Shown: positions 7,814-15,100, counted from the first letter of the stretch. The stretch: DNA of 36,429 nt from Actinomycetota bacterium (GCA_021324675.1 JAJPIR010000329.1:1-36429); one strand, 5' to 3'. Notes: a model not told the origin generated them from the letters alone. Numbers and translations are program-made.

Positions 7814-7840
7814 CGTGGATGACCAGTTCGGCACCCACAC
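7814..7840 (-). repeat. 27-bp dispersed repeat, copy 2 (upstream of SDR)
   Basis: Perfect inverted copy of 7640-7666, separated by 147 bp. The pair could form a long stem at the 5' end of the SDR transcript or a cruciform in DNA. Confidence 0.85.
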
Positions 7841-8082
7841 CGTGCTCCTGCGGAGAAGTCAGCGACAACAGTCCAGTGTGCGGCTGGGGACACGTTTCGG
7901 CAGCACCGTGTGGGAGCACCAGCTCCGCCTTGGCCCCATGGATCGGCTGGCGTGTTTTCACGCTGGGTGCACCCGCTGATCATGTCGGTCGCCCGGGACC
8001 GGGGCGGGGAATTTATATGCGTGGTTTGCGCACATGGGTTGACAGGGGTTGTTGGGTGGGGGTGCACTGGGTGGTGCAGCAC
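7841..8082. other. Intergenic, M-box promoter region
   Basis: There is no convincing gene on either strand. The transcript carrying the M-box must start here or just upstream. A TTTATAT patch near 8011-8017 is the only AT-rich spot. A TTGACA at 8039-8044 lies about 40 bases before the M-box and is a possible -35 element, although no clear -10 follows. Confidence 0.4.
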
Positions 8083-8242
8083 CTCGTTCGGTGAGGCGTC
8101 TGTGCGGACATAGGCCACTGACCCTCCAGTGTCGAGAGACGCTGCTGGGTCAGGACAGGTCTCCCCGGCCTAAGGGGTGACCCCAGGTGGCTTCTCGCCC
8201 AGGTGGGTGGGGTACGCCGTGCAGTGCCAAAGCTCTGACGAG
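8083..8242 (+). ncRNA. M-box (ykoK leader) magnesium riboswitch
   Basis: The segment follows the M-box consensus in order: closing stem CTCGT (8083-8087) with ACGAG (8238-8242), GGTGAGGCGTCTG (8090-8102), ACATAGGCCACTG (8108-8120), AGACGCTGCTGGGTCAGGAC (8137-8156), GGCCTAAGG, and the hallmark CAGTGCCAAAGCTCT (8222-8236), close to the consensus CAGTGCTAAAGCTCT. Known M-boxes fold when Mg2+ is plentiful and shut off expression of Mg transport genes. Here it leads a unit with an NRAMP-type transporter, an MgtE-domain protein and MgtC, which agrees fully. Confidence 0.9.
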
Positions 8243-8243
8243 G

Positions 8244-8312
8244 GGGTGCCTGAGTTCACTGCGCCGGTTTCGGGCGCTGGGTATCTGCGCTGCGCCGGAA
8301 GTGATGGCACCC
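8244..8312 (+). promoter_or_regulatory. Long hairpin after M-box (expression platform candidate)
   Basis: GGGTGCC (8244-8250) pairs with GGCACCC (8306-8312), and TCACT (8256-8260) with AGTGA (8300-8304). The inner part is rich in further GCGCC/GGCGC pairing. The hairpin starts two bases after the riboswitch, where an expression platform would sit. No U-tract follows, so Rho-dependent or structural control is more likely than a classical intrinsic terminator. Confidence 0.55.
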
Positions 8313-8344
8313 GCGTGTGCCCTGGCGGCGAGGAGGTGGGCGGC

Positions 8345-8425
8345 ATGAAGCCGGGCGATAGTTGCCCTTTGTCTTGTTTGGTGTTCCTCGACACGTCCAC
8401 CGGGGTTCATGTGTTGATTACCTGA
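8345..8425 (+). CDS. Possible 26-aa leader peptide in the M-box mRNA leader
   Basis: ATG 8345 follows the strong ribosome site GAGGAGGTG with a short spacer and encodes MKPGDSCPLSCLVFLDTSTG followed by VHVLIT and a stop. It lies between the riboswitch hairpin and the first structural gene. Leader ORFs are known in Mg-regulated messages of enterobacteria (for example mgtL), where their translation controls termination. A similar role here is inference. The strong ribosome site is the main support. Confidence 0.45.
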   Translation: MKPGDSCPLSCLVFLDTSTGVHVLIT

Positions 8426-8496
8426 TCGGCTAATCCTCGCCGGGGGCTGTGTCGAGCTGGTCCCTCCACCTGTGCTGGGTGGGTTGGGAGGCCGCC

Positions 8497-8679
8497 ATGT
8501 CGATCACGATCACCATTGCTGGTGTGGACCGCTCAGCTGGTCTAGGTCGGGTCGTCCGCGACCTGCTGCCCGTGCTGGGCAGTGTGCTGCTGCCCATCGC
8601 CGAGGAGTTCGTTCCCGGCCTGGGGATCGCCGTTGGCGTGAGCAAGCTGCTCGGGCTGCGGGTCGAGGTGATCCGGTGA
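8497..8679 (+). CDS. Small 60-aa hydrophobic protein preceding the transporter
   Basis: Begins at ATG 8497 after GGGAGG. The sequence MSITITIAGVDRSAGLGRVV leads into a mostly non-polar middle (LLPVLGSVLLPIAEEF) and LGIAVGVSKLLGL. Its TGA overlaps the GTG of the transporter in GTGA (8676-8679), so translation is coupled. It is too short for a transport protein by itself. It may be a peripheral or single-pass accessory of the transporter. I know no family for it. Confidence 0.6.
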   Translation: MSITITIAGVDRSAGLGRVVRDLLPVLGSVLLPIAEEFVPGLGIAVGVSKLLGLRVEVIR

Positions 8680-10343
8680 GCAGGAACACGCCGGCGACCC
8701 GAGCGCCTGTCCGTGCGGAGCGGGCTCAGAGTGCGGTGCTGGATGAGGCCCACCTGGGGGATATTCAGGGTGCGTTGGGCACCATCCGCGACGATGACCA
8801 GGCGCCCCGTACGGGGTTGGCGGCTCGGTTGAAGACCCTGATAGCGATCGTGGGCCCGGGTCTGATCGTGATGGTCGGGGACAACGACGCGGGGGCGTTT
8901 GGCACCTACACGCAGGCGGGGCAGAACTATGGCACGGCGCTGTTGTGGACGTTGTTGTTGTTGGTCCCGGTGTTGTATGTCAATCAGGAGATGGTGGTGC
9001 GCCTGGGCGCGGTGACCGGGGTGGGGCATGCCCGGTTGATTCTGGAGCGCTTTGGTCGGTTCTGGGGCGCGTTCAGTGTGATCGACCTATTTTTGCTCAA
9101 TGCGCTGACCATTGTCACCGAGTTCATCGGGATCAGCCTGGGCCTGTCCTATTTAGGGCTGCCCAAAGTGCCCGGGGTGCTGCTCGCCGCGGTGGTGGTG
9201 ATCGCCGCGGCGTCGACTGGAAGTTTCCGCCGCTTCGAGCAAGTATGCCTGGCGCTGGTGGCCGGGTCGCTGCTGTTGGTGCCGATCGTGGTGATGGCCC
9301 ACCCGCCGCTGGGCCAGCTGGCCCGGGATTTTGTGGTGCCGGGTCTGCCGGCGGGGGCGCAGCTGTCCACGGTGATGCTGCTGATCATCGCGATCGTGGG
9401 GACCACGGTGGCGCCGTGGCAGTTGTTTTTCCAGCAGTCCTATTTGATCGACAAGCGGATCACCCCGCGGTTCATTGGTTACGAAAAAGTCGATTTGTGG
9501 ATCGGGATCGTCATCGTCATTGTGGGTGCCGGCGCGATGATGGCCTTTACCACCGCAGCGTTCACCGGGCATCCCGAGTTCGGACAGTTCAGTGATGCTG
9601 GTGGGGTCGCCGCCGGTCTGGGTCACTATGTCCACCACGCCGCCGGGGTGTTGTTCGCCTTGGCGTTGATCGACGCCAGCATCATCGGCGCCGCCGCGGT
9701 GAGCCTGGCCACCGCGTATGCGATCGGGGATATGTTGGGGTTGCGGCACTCGCTGCACCGCCGCCCTCGGGAGGCTGCGGGGTTTTATGTGGTGTTTGCG
9801 GGCTTGTTGGTGGTCGCGGCGATCATTGTGGTCATTCCGGGGAGCCCGCTGGGTCTGCTCACCGAAGGGGTGCAAACCCTCGCGGGGGTGTTGTTGCCCT
9901 CCGCGACAGTGTTTTTGCTGTTGCTGTGCAACGACCGTCAAGTGCTCGGACCGTGGATCAACGGCCCAAAAATGAATATCTTCACTGCGGCGGTGATCGC
10001 GGTGTTGGTGATGCTCTCGATTGTGCTCACCGCCGCGGTGGTCTTCCCCGACATCACCAGCACCGCGATCCTGACCATCCTCGGTGGGGGTAGCGGCCTG
10101 GCCGTGCTGGCCGGAACCTACCTCGTTGTGCGCCGCCGTCGCCACGGCGAGCAGATCGAGACCCCGGCAGCGGTGGACCCGCAGCTGCGCGCCAGCTGGC
10201 GCATGCCCCCGCTAGTGCTACTGACCCGGCCGCAGCTGAGCGCCGGGCGCCGGCTCGGGCTGGCCGTGTTGCGCGGTTATTTGGTCATCGCCGCGGGGAT
10301 GGTGATCGTCCGCGTGGTGCAACTTGCCCTGGTCGGTCACTAA
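8676..10343 (+). CDS. NRAMP-family transporter, probable Mg2+ type (NRMT-like)
   Basis: A 555-aa polytopic membrane protein with a hydrophilic N-terminus of about 50 residues and at least eleven membrane segments. GTG 8676 is coupled to the upstream gene. The fold and the first helix GPGLIVMVGDNDAGAFGTYT are NRAMP, but the metal-binding motifs differ from Mn/Fe carriers. The DPGN of helix 1 is replaced by DNDAG (residues 69-73), and the MPH of helix 6 is APW (residues 246-248). Loss of the soft methionine ligand is the reported feature of NRAMP-related Mg transporters. The M-box upstream and the MgtE-domain and MgtC neighbours point to Mg2+ uptake. It was probably derived from an mntH ancestor, but MntH would be a misleading name. 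Confidence 0.85.
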   Translation: MSRNTPATRAPVRAERAQSAVLDEAHLGDIQGALGTIRDDDQAPRTGLAARLKTLIAIVGPGLIVMVGDNDAGAFGTYTQAGQNYGTALLWTLLLLVPVLYVNQEMVVRLGAVTGVGHARLILERFGRFWGAFSVIDLFLLNALTIVTEFIGISLGLSYLGLPKVPGVLLAAVVVIAAASTGSFRRFEQVCLALVAGSLLLVPIVVMAHPPLGQLARDFVVPGLPAGAQLSTVMLLIIAIVGTTVAPWQLFFQQSYLIDKRITPRFIGYEKVDLWIGIVIVIVGAGAMMAFTTAAFTGHPEFGQFSDAGGVAAGLGHYVHHAAGVLFALALIDASIIGAAAVSLATAYAIGDMLGLRHSLHRRPREAAGFYVVFAGLLVVAAIIVVIPGSPLGLLTEGVQTLAGVLLPSATVFLLLLCNDRQVLGPWINGPKMNIFTAAVIAVLVMLSIVLTAAVVFPDITSTAILTILGGGSGLAVLAGTYLVVRRRRHGEQIETPAAVDPQLRASWRMPPLVLLTRPQLSAGRRLGLAVLRGYLVIAAGMVIVRVVQLALVGH

Positions 10344-10438
10344 CCAGATCTACAGTTACTGCGGTGACCGGCTCAGGCCGCCAGGACGGTGCCTACCAGT
10401 CGATGACCGAAGTCTTTACCGGAAAGGGACCCCTGGTC

Positions 10439-11908
10439 ATGACTTCCCCCCAGGACCCACCACACACCACCAGTGCTCAACTTTCGGCGCCGAACCCGGG
10501 CTCAGGATCCGCCTCGCCGGCGCACCCATCTGAGCAGACCGTTCAGACGCTGTCGTTGTCGCAGCTGCTGCGCCGGGCGGTGGTGGGAGCCCGGGGGCAG
10601 AAATTGGGTGGCCGGGTGGTCGATGTGATCGTCCGGCTGCACGGTAGTGACTATCCGCTGGTCACCGGGCTGGTCGCCGAGCTTGGTGGGCGGCGGGTGT
10701 TCGTGCCGGCCGACATGGTCACCCAGTGGGACACCGACGAGGTCTCGCTGTCCTCTCCGCGGGTAGATCTGCGTCCTTTCGAACGCCGTGAGGGTGAGGT
10801 GTTGCTGCGCGCGGACATCCTGGGCCACCGGTTGATCGACATTCCCCGGGCCCGGCTGGTGCGGGCCTATGACCTGGAACTGGCGCACACCCCGGCCGGA
10901 TGGGTCCTGGCCAGAGTGGACACCCACCCCACCAGCTGGTGGCAGCGCCTGCTGCGCCAGGTCACGTCCGCTTCAGGCCATCACGGTGGCGACGATGAAA
11001 GCGAGGCGGGGACTCAGGGCTGCCGGGATTGGAAGGCCTTCGAGGCGCTCATCGGTCACCAGCCCACGGTGTTGATCCGCCGCCCGGTCGGGCGGCTGCG
11101 TCGCCTGAAGCCCCCGCAGATCGCCGACTTGCTGGAACAAGCCTCCCGCGCGGAGCAAACCGAGCTGCTCGACCAGGTCCACGCCGACCCCGAGCTGGAA
11201 GCCGACGTGTTCGAAGAACTCGACGACGACCGCCAATCCCGGCTGCTACGCGACCGCAGCGATGACGACATCGCCGCCCTGCTAGCCCGGATGCGCGCCG
11301 ACGACGCCGCCGATGCCATCACCGAGTTACCCCAACACCGCCGCCAACCGGTCCTGAACCTGCTGCCCCCCGGCCAACGCACCAAAGTGACCGCGCTGCT
11401 GGCCTACAACGCCACCAGCGCCGGAGGCCTAATGGGCCTGGACTACCTCGCCCTGCCCCGCGACACCACGGTCGCCGCCGCGCTGGAGCGAGTCCGCGCC
11501 GCGCGCACCCTGCAACCCGAGGCCCTGACCACCATCTTCAGCCTGGATAACCACCACCGGCTGCGCGGTGCCACCGGCCTGGTCACCCTGCTGCAGGCCG
11601 ACCCCAGCGCGCAGCTGCGCGACATCGCCGATGCCGACCCCATCCGCGTGCATCCCGATACCGACCTGATCGACGTCACGCTGCTGATGACCGATTACAA
11701 CCTGCTCAACCTGCCCGTCGTCGACGACAACGACCACCTCCTCGGCGTGATCACCGTTGACGACGCCCTGGAATCCACCGTGCCCCGCAACTGGCGCCGC
11801 CGCGAACCCACCCCGCAGCCCGACGCCCCCGACGACCCCGACCAGACAACCCCGACCGACCCGCACCCAGGAACTCACCGCAACACGGCCACACCCAGGG
11901 CTACCTAA
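10439..11908 (+). CDS. Soluble PRC-barrel / MgtE N-domain / CBS protein
   Basis: A 489-aa protein without membrane segments. ATG 10439 is preceded by GGAAAGGG; an in-frame ATG at 10403 lacks this. After a Pro/Ser-rich start come PRC-barrel-like repeats (about 40-185, GARGQKLGGRVVDVIVRLHG), the MgtE superhelical N domain (about 215-340, with LKPPQIADLLEQ and ADDAADAITELPQHRR), and a CBS pair (about 345-460, ending LPVVDDNDHLLGVITVDDAL). In MgtE these last two parts sense Mg2+ and gate the pore, but no pore domain follows here. A role as a separate Mg sensor acting on the adjacent NRAMP transporter is an attractive inference. The charged Pro-rich tail is disordered. Confidence 0.85.
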   Translation: MTSPQDPPHTTSAQLSAPNPGSGSASPAHPSEQTVQTLSLSQLLRRAVVGARGQKLGGRVVDVIVRLHGSDYPLVTGLVAELGGRRVFVPADMVTQWDTDEVSLSSPRVDLRPFERREGEVLLRADILGHRLIDIPRARLVRAYDLELAHTPAGWVLARVDTHPTSWWQRLLRQVTSASGHHGGDDESEAGTQGCRDWKAFEALIGHQPTVLIRRPVGRLRRLKPPQIADLLEQASRAEQTELLDQVHADPELEADVFEELDDDRQSRLLRDRSDDDIAALLARMRADDAADAITELPQHRRQPVLNLLPPGQRTKVTALLAYNATSAGGLMGLDYLALPRDTTVAAALERVRAARTLQPEALTTIFSLDNHHRLRGATGLVTLLQADPSAQLRDIADADPIRVHPDTDLIDVTLLMTDYNLLNLPVVDDNDHLLGVITVDDALESTVPRNWRRREPTPQPDAPDDPDQTTPTDPHPGTHRNTATPRAT

Positions 11909-11938
11909 ACCCCGACACCCACGGCGTCAGGAGTGATC

Positions 11939-12445
11939 ATGGTCCCTCCACCGCCCACCCGACCACGATCACCGGCCCAGCATGCGCATGCGCGTGGCCG
12001 CCTCCATGCTGCGCCACGGCCACGACCCCCACGCAGTCGCCGAGGCCACAGCGGTTCCCCTGGCCCTGGTGGACCTGATCAGCGAGCAGCTCGACACCCA
12101 CCCCGCGACCAGCCCCCACCACCGGCCACCCACCCCACACCTCACCACCGCGCGGGAAACAACATCATCGGCGCTGACCCACATCCGCCAGCCACACCCA
12201 CTAACCCGGTCGGAGCTCCCCGCGCTCCCGAACGGCACGCCCGCCGGGGGGCCCTCATCACCGTGGCGGCCCTGATCGGCTGGATGATTAACCTGGGCCT
12301 GTCGGCCACCGCAGACATCATCCACCTACCCACCCTCGGAATAACCTCATTGATCCTCGCTCCGCTGCTCGTGGTCGCCCTCGTGCTCAACGCCACCCGG
12401 TCGCCACGCAGACCCGGACCCAACCGGGGTGCACCCCGGCGATGA
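11939..12445 (+). CDS. Small membrane protein coupled to mgtC (frame uncertain)
   Basis: ATG 11939 lies just after AGGAG. The frame runs to TGA 12443-12445, which overlaps the mgtC start in ATGA, so its 3' end is clearly used. The C-terminal part has two hydrophobic helices (ALITVAALIGWMINLGLSA and LGITSLILAPLLVVALVLNA). The first two thirds in this frame, however, are Pro/Arg/His-rich and look like a shadow of the better frame at 11982-12275. The likely gene is a helix-turn-helix-like N-terminus joined to a membrane C-terminus by frame changes near 11960 and 12160, or by sequence errors. Confidence 0.5.
   Translation: MVPPPPTRPRSPAQHAHARGRLHAAPRPRPPRSRRGHSGSPGPGGPDQRAARHPPRDQPPPPATHPTPHHRAGNNIIGADPHPPATPTNPVGAPRAPERHARRGALITVAALIGWMINLGLSATADIIHLPTLGITSLILAPLLVVALVLNATRSPRRPGPNRGAPRR
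11982..12275 (+). CDS. HTH-like reading frame overlapping the preceding gene
   Basis: From ATG 11982 or 11988 this frame reads MRVAASMLRHGHDPHAVAEA followed by TAVPLALVDLISEQLDTHP, a convincing helix-turn-helix-like segment with strong coding bias. It then turns Pro/His/Thr-rich and stops at 12275. It has no ribosome site of its own. It is best viewed as the N-terminal part of the same gene as the frame ending at 12445, separated by an indel, or as an independent overlapping ORF. Confidence 0.4.
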   Translation: MRMRVAASMLRHGHDPHAVAEATAVPLALVDLISEQLDTHPATSPHHRPPTPHLTTARETTSSALTHIRQPHPLTRSELPALPNGTPAGGPSSPWRP

Positions 12446-13251
12446 CCACCCTGGACATGCTGCTACGCCTGGCCACCGGCCTAGGCCTGGGAGCGCTGAT
12501 CGGGATCGAGCGCCAATGGCGGGCCCGGATGGCCGGGCTGCGCACCAACGCCCTGGTCGCCACCGGCGCCACCCTGTTCGTGCTGCTCTCGGCCTACGGC
12601 TTTACTACCACCGGAATATCCAGCGTCATCCGCGCCGACCCCACCCGAGTAGCCGCCCAAATCGTCTCCGGGATCGGATTTCTGGGCGCCGGAGTCATCC
12701 TGCGCGACGGCCTGAACGTGCGCGGCCTGAACACCGCCGCCACCCTGTGGTGCTCCGCGGCGGTCGGAGCACTCGCCGGGGCCGGCATGTACCCGATCGC
12801 CGCACTCGGCACCGCCGCGGTCATCACCGCCAACGTGCTACTACGCCCGCTGGGCCGACGCATCGACCGCCAACCCAGCGGCGGCACCGAAATCGCCGTC
12901 GGCTACCGCTTCCAAGCCGTCTGCGCCGACAGCGCCGAAGCCCACATCCGGGCCCTGCTCGTCCAAGCCATCACCAACACCGACTTCCAACTACGCGCAA
13001 TCCGCAGCTACGACACCAACACCGACCATCAAGTCAGTGTCACCGCCGAGCTCACCGCCCAACACCGCGACGACCGCCAACTCGAAGCCGCCGTCAGCCG
13101 CCTCAGCCTCGAACCCGCCGTCACCGCCGTCAGCTGGACCGTACAAGCCGACCTCCCCGAGGACACCACCGACGACGACCCACCAGCCGGCGACCCCACC
13201 CGGGCCAGCTTGCGACTACGCTCTGTCCTCACCCGCCACCGCCCCCACTAA
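12442..13251 (+). CDS. mgtC: MgtC/SapB-family membrane protein
   Basis: A 269-aa protein starting at ATG 12442, which overlaps the preceding stop (ATGA). The MgtC membrane domain is typical: LLRLATGLGLGALIGIERQW, then AGLRTNALVATGATLFVLLS, VSGIGFLGAGVILRDG and VRGLNTAATLWCSAAVGALA. An ACT-like C-terminal domain of about 100 residues follows. In pathogens MgtC aids growth in low Mg2+ and restrains the F-type ATPase. It is not itself a proven transporter. As the last gene of the M-box unit it should rise when Mg2+ is scarce. The ending is Pro/Asp-rich and variable. Confidence 0.93.
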   Translation: MTTLDMLLRLATGLGLGALIGIERQWRARMAGLRTNALVATGATLFVLLSAYGFTTTGISSVIRADPTRVAAQIVSGIGFLGAGVILRDGLNVRGLNTAATLWCSAAVGALAGAGMYPIAALGTAAVITANVLLRPLGRRIDRQPSGGTEIAVGYRFQAVCADSAEAHIRALLVQAITNTDFQLRAIRSYDTNTDHQVSVTAELTAQHRDDRQLEAAVSRLSLEPAVTAVSWTVQADLPEDTTDDDPPAGDPTRASLRLRSVLTRHRPH

Positions 13252-13286
13252 CCCTGCTCAGCATCGGCGAGTGCCCGGTAAGGCTG

Positions 13287-13305
13287 ATCCTCCGCCACGA
13301 AGGAT
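13287..13305. terminator. Weak hairpin between convergent genes
   Basis: ATCCT (13287-13291) and AGGAT (13301-13305) can pair around a 9-nt loop in the 58-bp gap between convergent mgtC and the VWA gene. The short stem without a T-tract makes this only a possible bidirectional terminator. Confidence 0.25.
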
Positions 13306-13309
13306 GAGG

Positions 13310-14278
13310 TCAGGCGGGCAGGCGTTGGGAGAGCACCAGCCCCGCACCCGCGGCGGCCAGGCAGCTCAGAGTGCCCAGGATCAACCAGGGTCGGCTGACG
13401 TCCTGGCGGATGGTTTGGTAGCCGATCTGCTGAGCCAGACTGTCGTAGACCTGATGGATCTGTTGGTTGCTTTGCGCCGGATAGAACTGGCCACCGGACA
13501 GTTCGGCGACCTTGGCCAGGGAGTCATCATCAACCGGTACCGGGACCTGTTCACCTTGGATCTCCACGGTGCCATACGAGGTGCCAAACGAGATGGTGCT
13601 GATCGGGATGTGGGCCTGACCGGCCTGGGTGGCGACGGCGAATTCGTCCCGGCCGGTGGTTTGTTTGCCATCGCTCATCAGCACGATCCGCGCTGGCGGC
13701 GCTCCCTGGCCCTGACCGGGGATGAGTTGGTTGACCATGTCGATGGCGTTGAGCGCGGCCGCCAGGGCATCCCCGGTAGCGGTGGCCTCAGCCAGTCTCA
13801 ACGTTTGGATAGCGCGCACAGCTTGGTCGTGGTCGGGGGTGGGGCTGACCAGCACGGTCGCGGAGCCGGCGAAGGATTCCACGCCCAAATTAATCCCCGG
13901 GGTCAGCTGCCGGACAAACGAGATCGCGGCGTCTTGCGCGGTGGCCAGCCGGGTGGGGCTGACGTCGGTGGCGTTCATCGACAACGACACGTCGATCACC
14001 AGCATTACAGTGGCCCGGTTACGGGGCACCTGGGCCTCGGCGGTGGGCCCGGCCAACCCCAGGGTGAGCAGCAGCAGCGCCACCACCAGCAACACCGCCG
14101 GAATCTGGCGGGGCCAGCCCGCTCGGCGCGGCGCGATGCGCTCCAGTAGCTCCAGGTTGGCAAAACGCAGCAGATAACGGCGGGCCCGCCGCTGGGTCCA
14201 GAGGTATCCGGCGATCACCGCGGCTACCAAGCCCAGCAGCGCGAACCACCCGGGTGCGGAGAAGCCACCCACCACCAT
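13310..14278 (-). CDS. VWA-domain membrane protein (BatA / Rv1481-like)
   Basis: A 322-aa protein with two N-terminal membrane segments (about 8-26 and 59-77), a von Willebrand A domain (about 90-280) and a final membrane helix (about 300-318). The MIDAS metal site is intact: DVSLS at 96-100, the TGDAL region, and LMSDGKQT. This layout matches BatA-type proteins and the mycobacterial Rv1481-like group, in which the domain faces the cell surface or membrane. Such genes usually sit with a MoxR ATPase and a DUF58 protein; neither is here, so this copy is an orphan. Function in this setting is unknown; a divalent-cation-dependent membrane role is possible. Confidence 0.88.
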   Translation of the reverse strand: MVVGGFSAPGWFALLGLVAAVIAGYLWTQRRARRYLLRFANLELLERIAPRRAGWPRQIPAVLLVVALLLLTLGLAGPTAEAQVPRNRATVMLVIDVSLSMNATDVSPTRLATAQDAAISFVRQLTPGINLGVESFAGSATVLVSPTPDHDQAVRAIQTLRLAEATATGDALAAALNAIDMVNQLIPGQGQGAPPARIVLMSDGKQTTGRDEFAVATQAGQAHIPISTISFGTSYGTVEIQGEQVPVPVDDDSLAKVAELSGGQFYPAQSNQQIHQVYDSLAQQIGYQTIRQDVSRPWLILGTLSCLAAAGAGLVLSQRLPA

Positions 14279-14357
14279 GGCGGGCAGTCAACCCCACCAC
14301 TCATACGACTCGGGTGAGGCCGCATCGACCGCCCGTCCCCCGAGCCAACCGCGCTAG

Positions 14358-14537
14358 TCACCTCCCGCGCAGCACCCGCAATCGGCGCTGAATGCGGAAC
14401 CGGTGGAGCACCCACCGTGGGATACCGGCTCGCGGGCTAAGCACCACAGCTGACCAATCGATGATCACACCACCGATTGCGTGCAGGTAGCACCGCCCGG
14501 CCAGACCCGGGATCTGACACCACGACGACACCCACAT
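14358..14537 (-). CDS. Possible small protein upstream of the VWA gene
   Basis: ATG 14537 follows AAGGGGG and encodes 59 residues: MWVSSWCQIPGLAGRCYLHA, a hydrophobic GGVIIDWSAVVL, and a basic tail RIQRRLRVLRGR. It lies 79 bp upstream of the VWA gene on the same strand and could share its message. No family is recognised. The basic tail after a hydrophobic segment suggests a short membrane-associated peptide, if real. Confidence 0.33.
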   Translation of the reverse strand: MWVSSWCQIPGLAGRCYLHAIGGVIIDWSAVVLSPRAGIPRWVLHRFRIQRRLRVLRGR

Positions 14538-14704
14538 CGAGGCACCCCCTTGTTGGCGTTTTCGCCCGTACACAGCGTGCTGTGAGGCGGCTGAGGCAGG
14601 CTGGGGCCTATGGACGACGGTTCACGTGTGCTGCTCATCGATGAGCAAACCCAAGGGCGCGTGCAGAAACTCCGAGCCCATAACCGGCACCGTATGCGGC
14701 CCGG

Positions 14705-15100
14705 GTGGAAGAACAGTACGACCGCAGAACCCGCATCGCCCGGTTCAACGCCGCGCTAGCGGTGGCGATCACCAAAGGGCTGGGATCGATGTGGTGCGCC
14801 TACGCCTTCGCCGCGGTAGCGCTGGTCGGGCTGCCGGGGGCGATTAACGGTGGTGTCTATGACGTCGTGCAGTGGATCGTGCAAACATTCCTGCAACTCG
14901 TCCTACTGTCAATCATTCTGGTGGGGCAAGACGTGCAGGCTGCCGCGTCGGACAACCGAGCCCTGGACACCTACATCGACACCGAGGCGATCCTGCACGA
15001 AGTCGCTCAACTCCACACCCTGTGGGTGCCGAATTGGCCATCCGGGGCCAGCCTGTACCCAATGCCCATCCCGCACGGCAGTTACGACACGGCGTTGTGA
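14705..15100 (+). CDS. Small membrane protein, DUF1003/low-affinity iron permease-like
   Basis: A 131-aa protein from GTG 14705. Two hydrophobic helices (SMWCAYAFAAVALVGLPGAI and VQWIVQTFLQLVLLSIILVG) are followed by QDVQAAASDNRALDTYIDTE, the usual pattern of DUF1003-like proteins in which the second helix is followed by a Gln/Asn-Arg-rich helix. Its end (WVPNWPSG) is encoded by a 23-bp copy of the dispersed repeat seen near the SDR gene. In another frame, ATG 14610 opens MDDGSRVLLIDEQTQGRVQK, which looks like a lost N-terminus and hints at a frame change near 14700. Transport substrate unknown. Confidence 0.6.
   Translation: MEEQYDRRTRIARFNAALAVAITKGLGSMWCAYAFAAVALVGLPGAINGGVYDVVQWIVQTFLQLVLLSIILVGQDVQAAASDNRALDTYIDTEAILHEVAQLHTLWVPNWPSGASLYPMPIPHGSYDTAL
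15021..15043 (+). repeat. Dispersed repeat, copy 3 (diverged)
   Basis: TGTGGGTGCCGAATTGGCCA followed by TCC matches copy 1 (7641-7663) at 21 of 23 positions. It sits inside the end of the DUF1003-like gene. Confidence 0.6.

Noticed and set aside
6739-8094. 451-aa plus-strand frame
   Set aside because: Mostly antisense to the SDR gene; its 3' part runs through the M-box promoter region and has no domain.
9153-10145. 330-aa minus-strand frame
   Set aside because: His/Gln/Arg-rich shadow of the NRAMP-type transporter gene.
8676-10343. Calling the carrier MntH (manganese)
   Set aside because: DPGN and the helix-6 Met are absent, and the Mg riboswitch and Mg-related neighbours point to Mg2+.
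10439-11908. Calling the protein a full MgtE channel
   Set aside because: The C-terminal five-helix pore domain is absent; the sequence after the CBS pair is Pro/Asp-rich and ends.
13037-14149. 370-aa plus-strand frame
   Set aside because: Antisense to the VWA gene and out of frame with mgtC; no coherent protein features.
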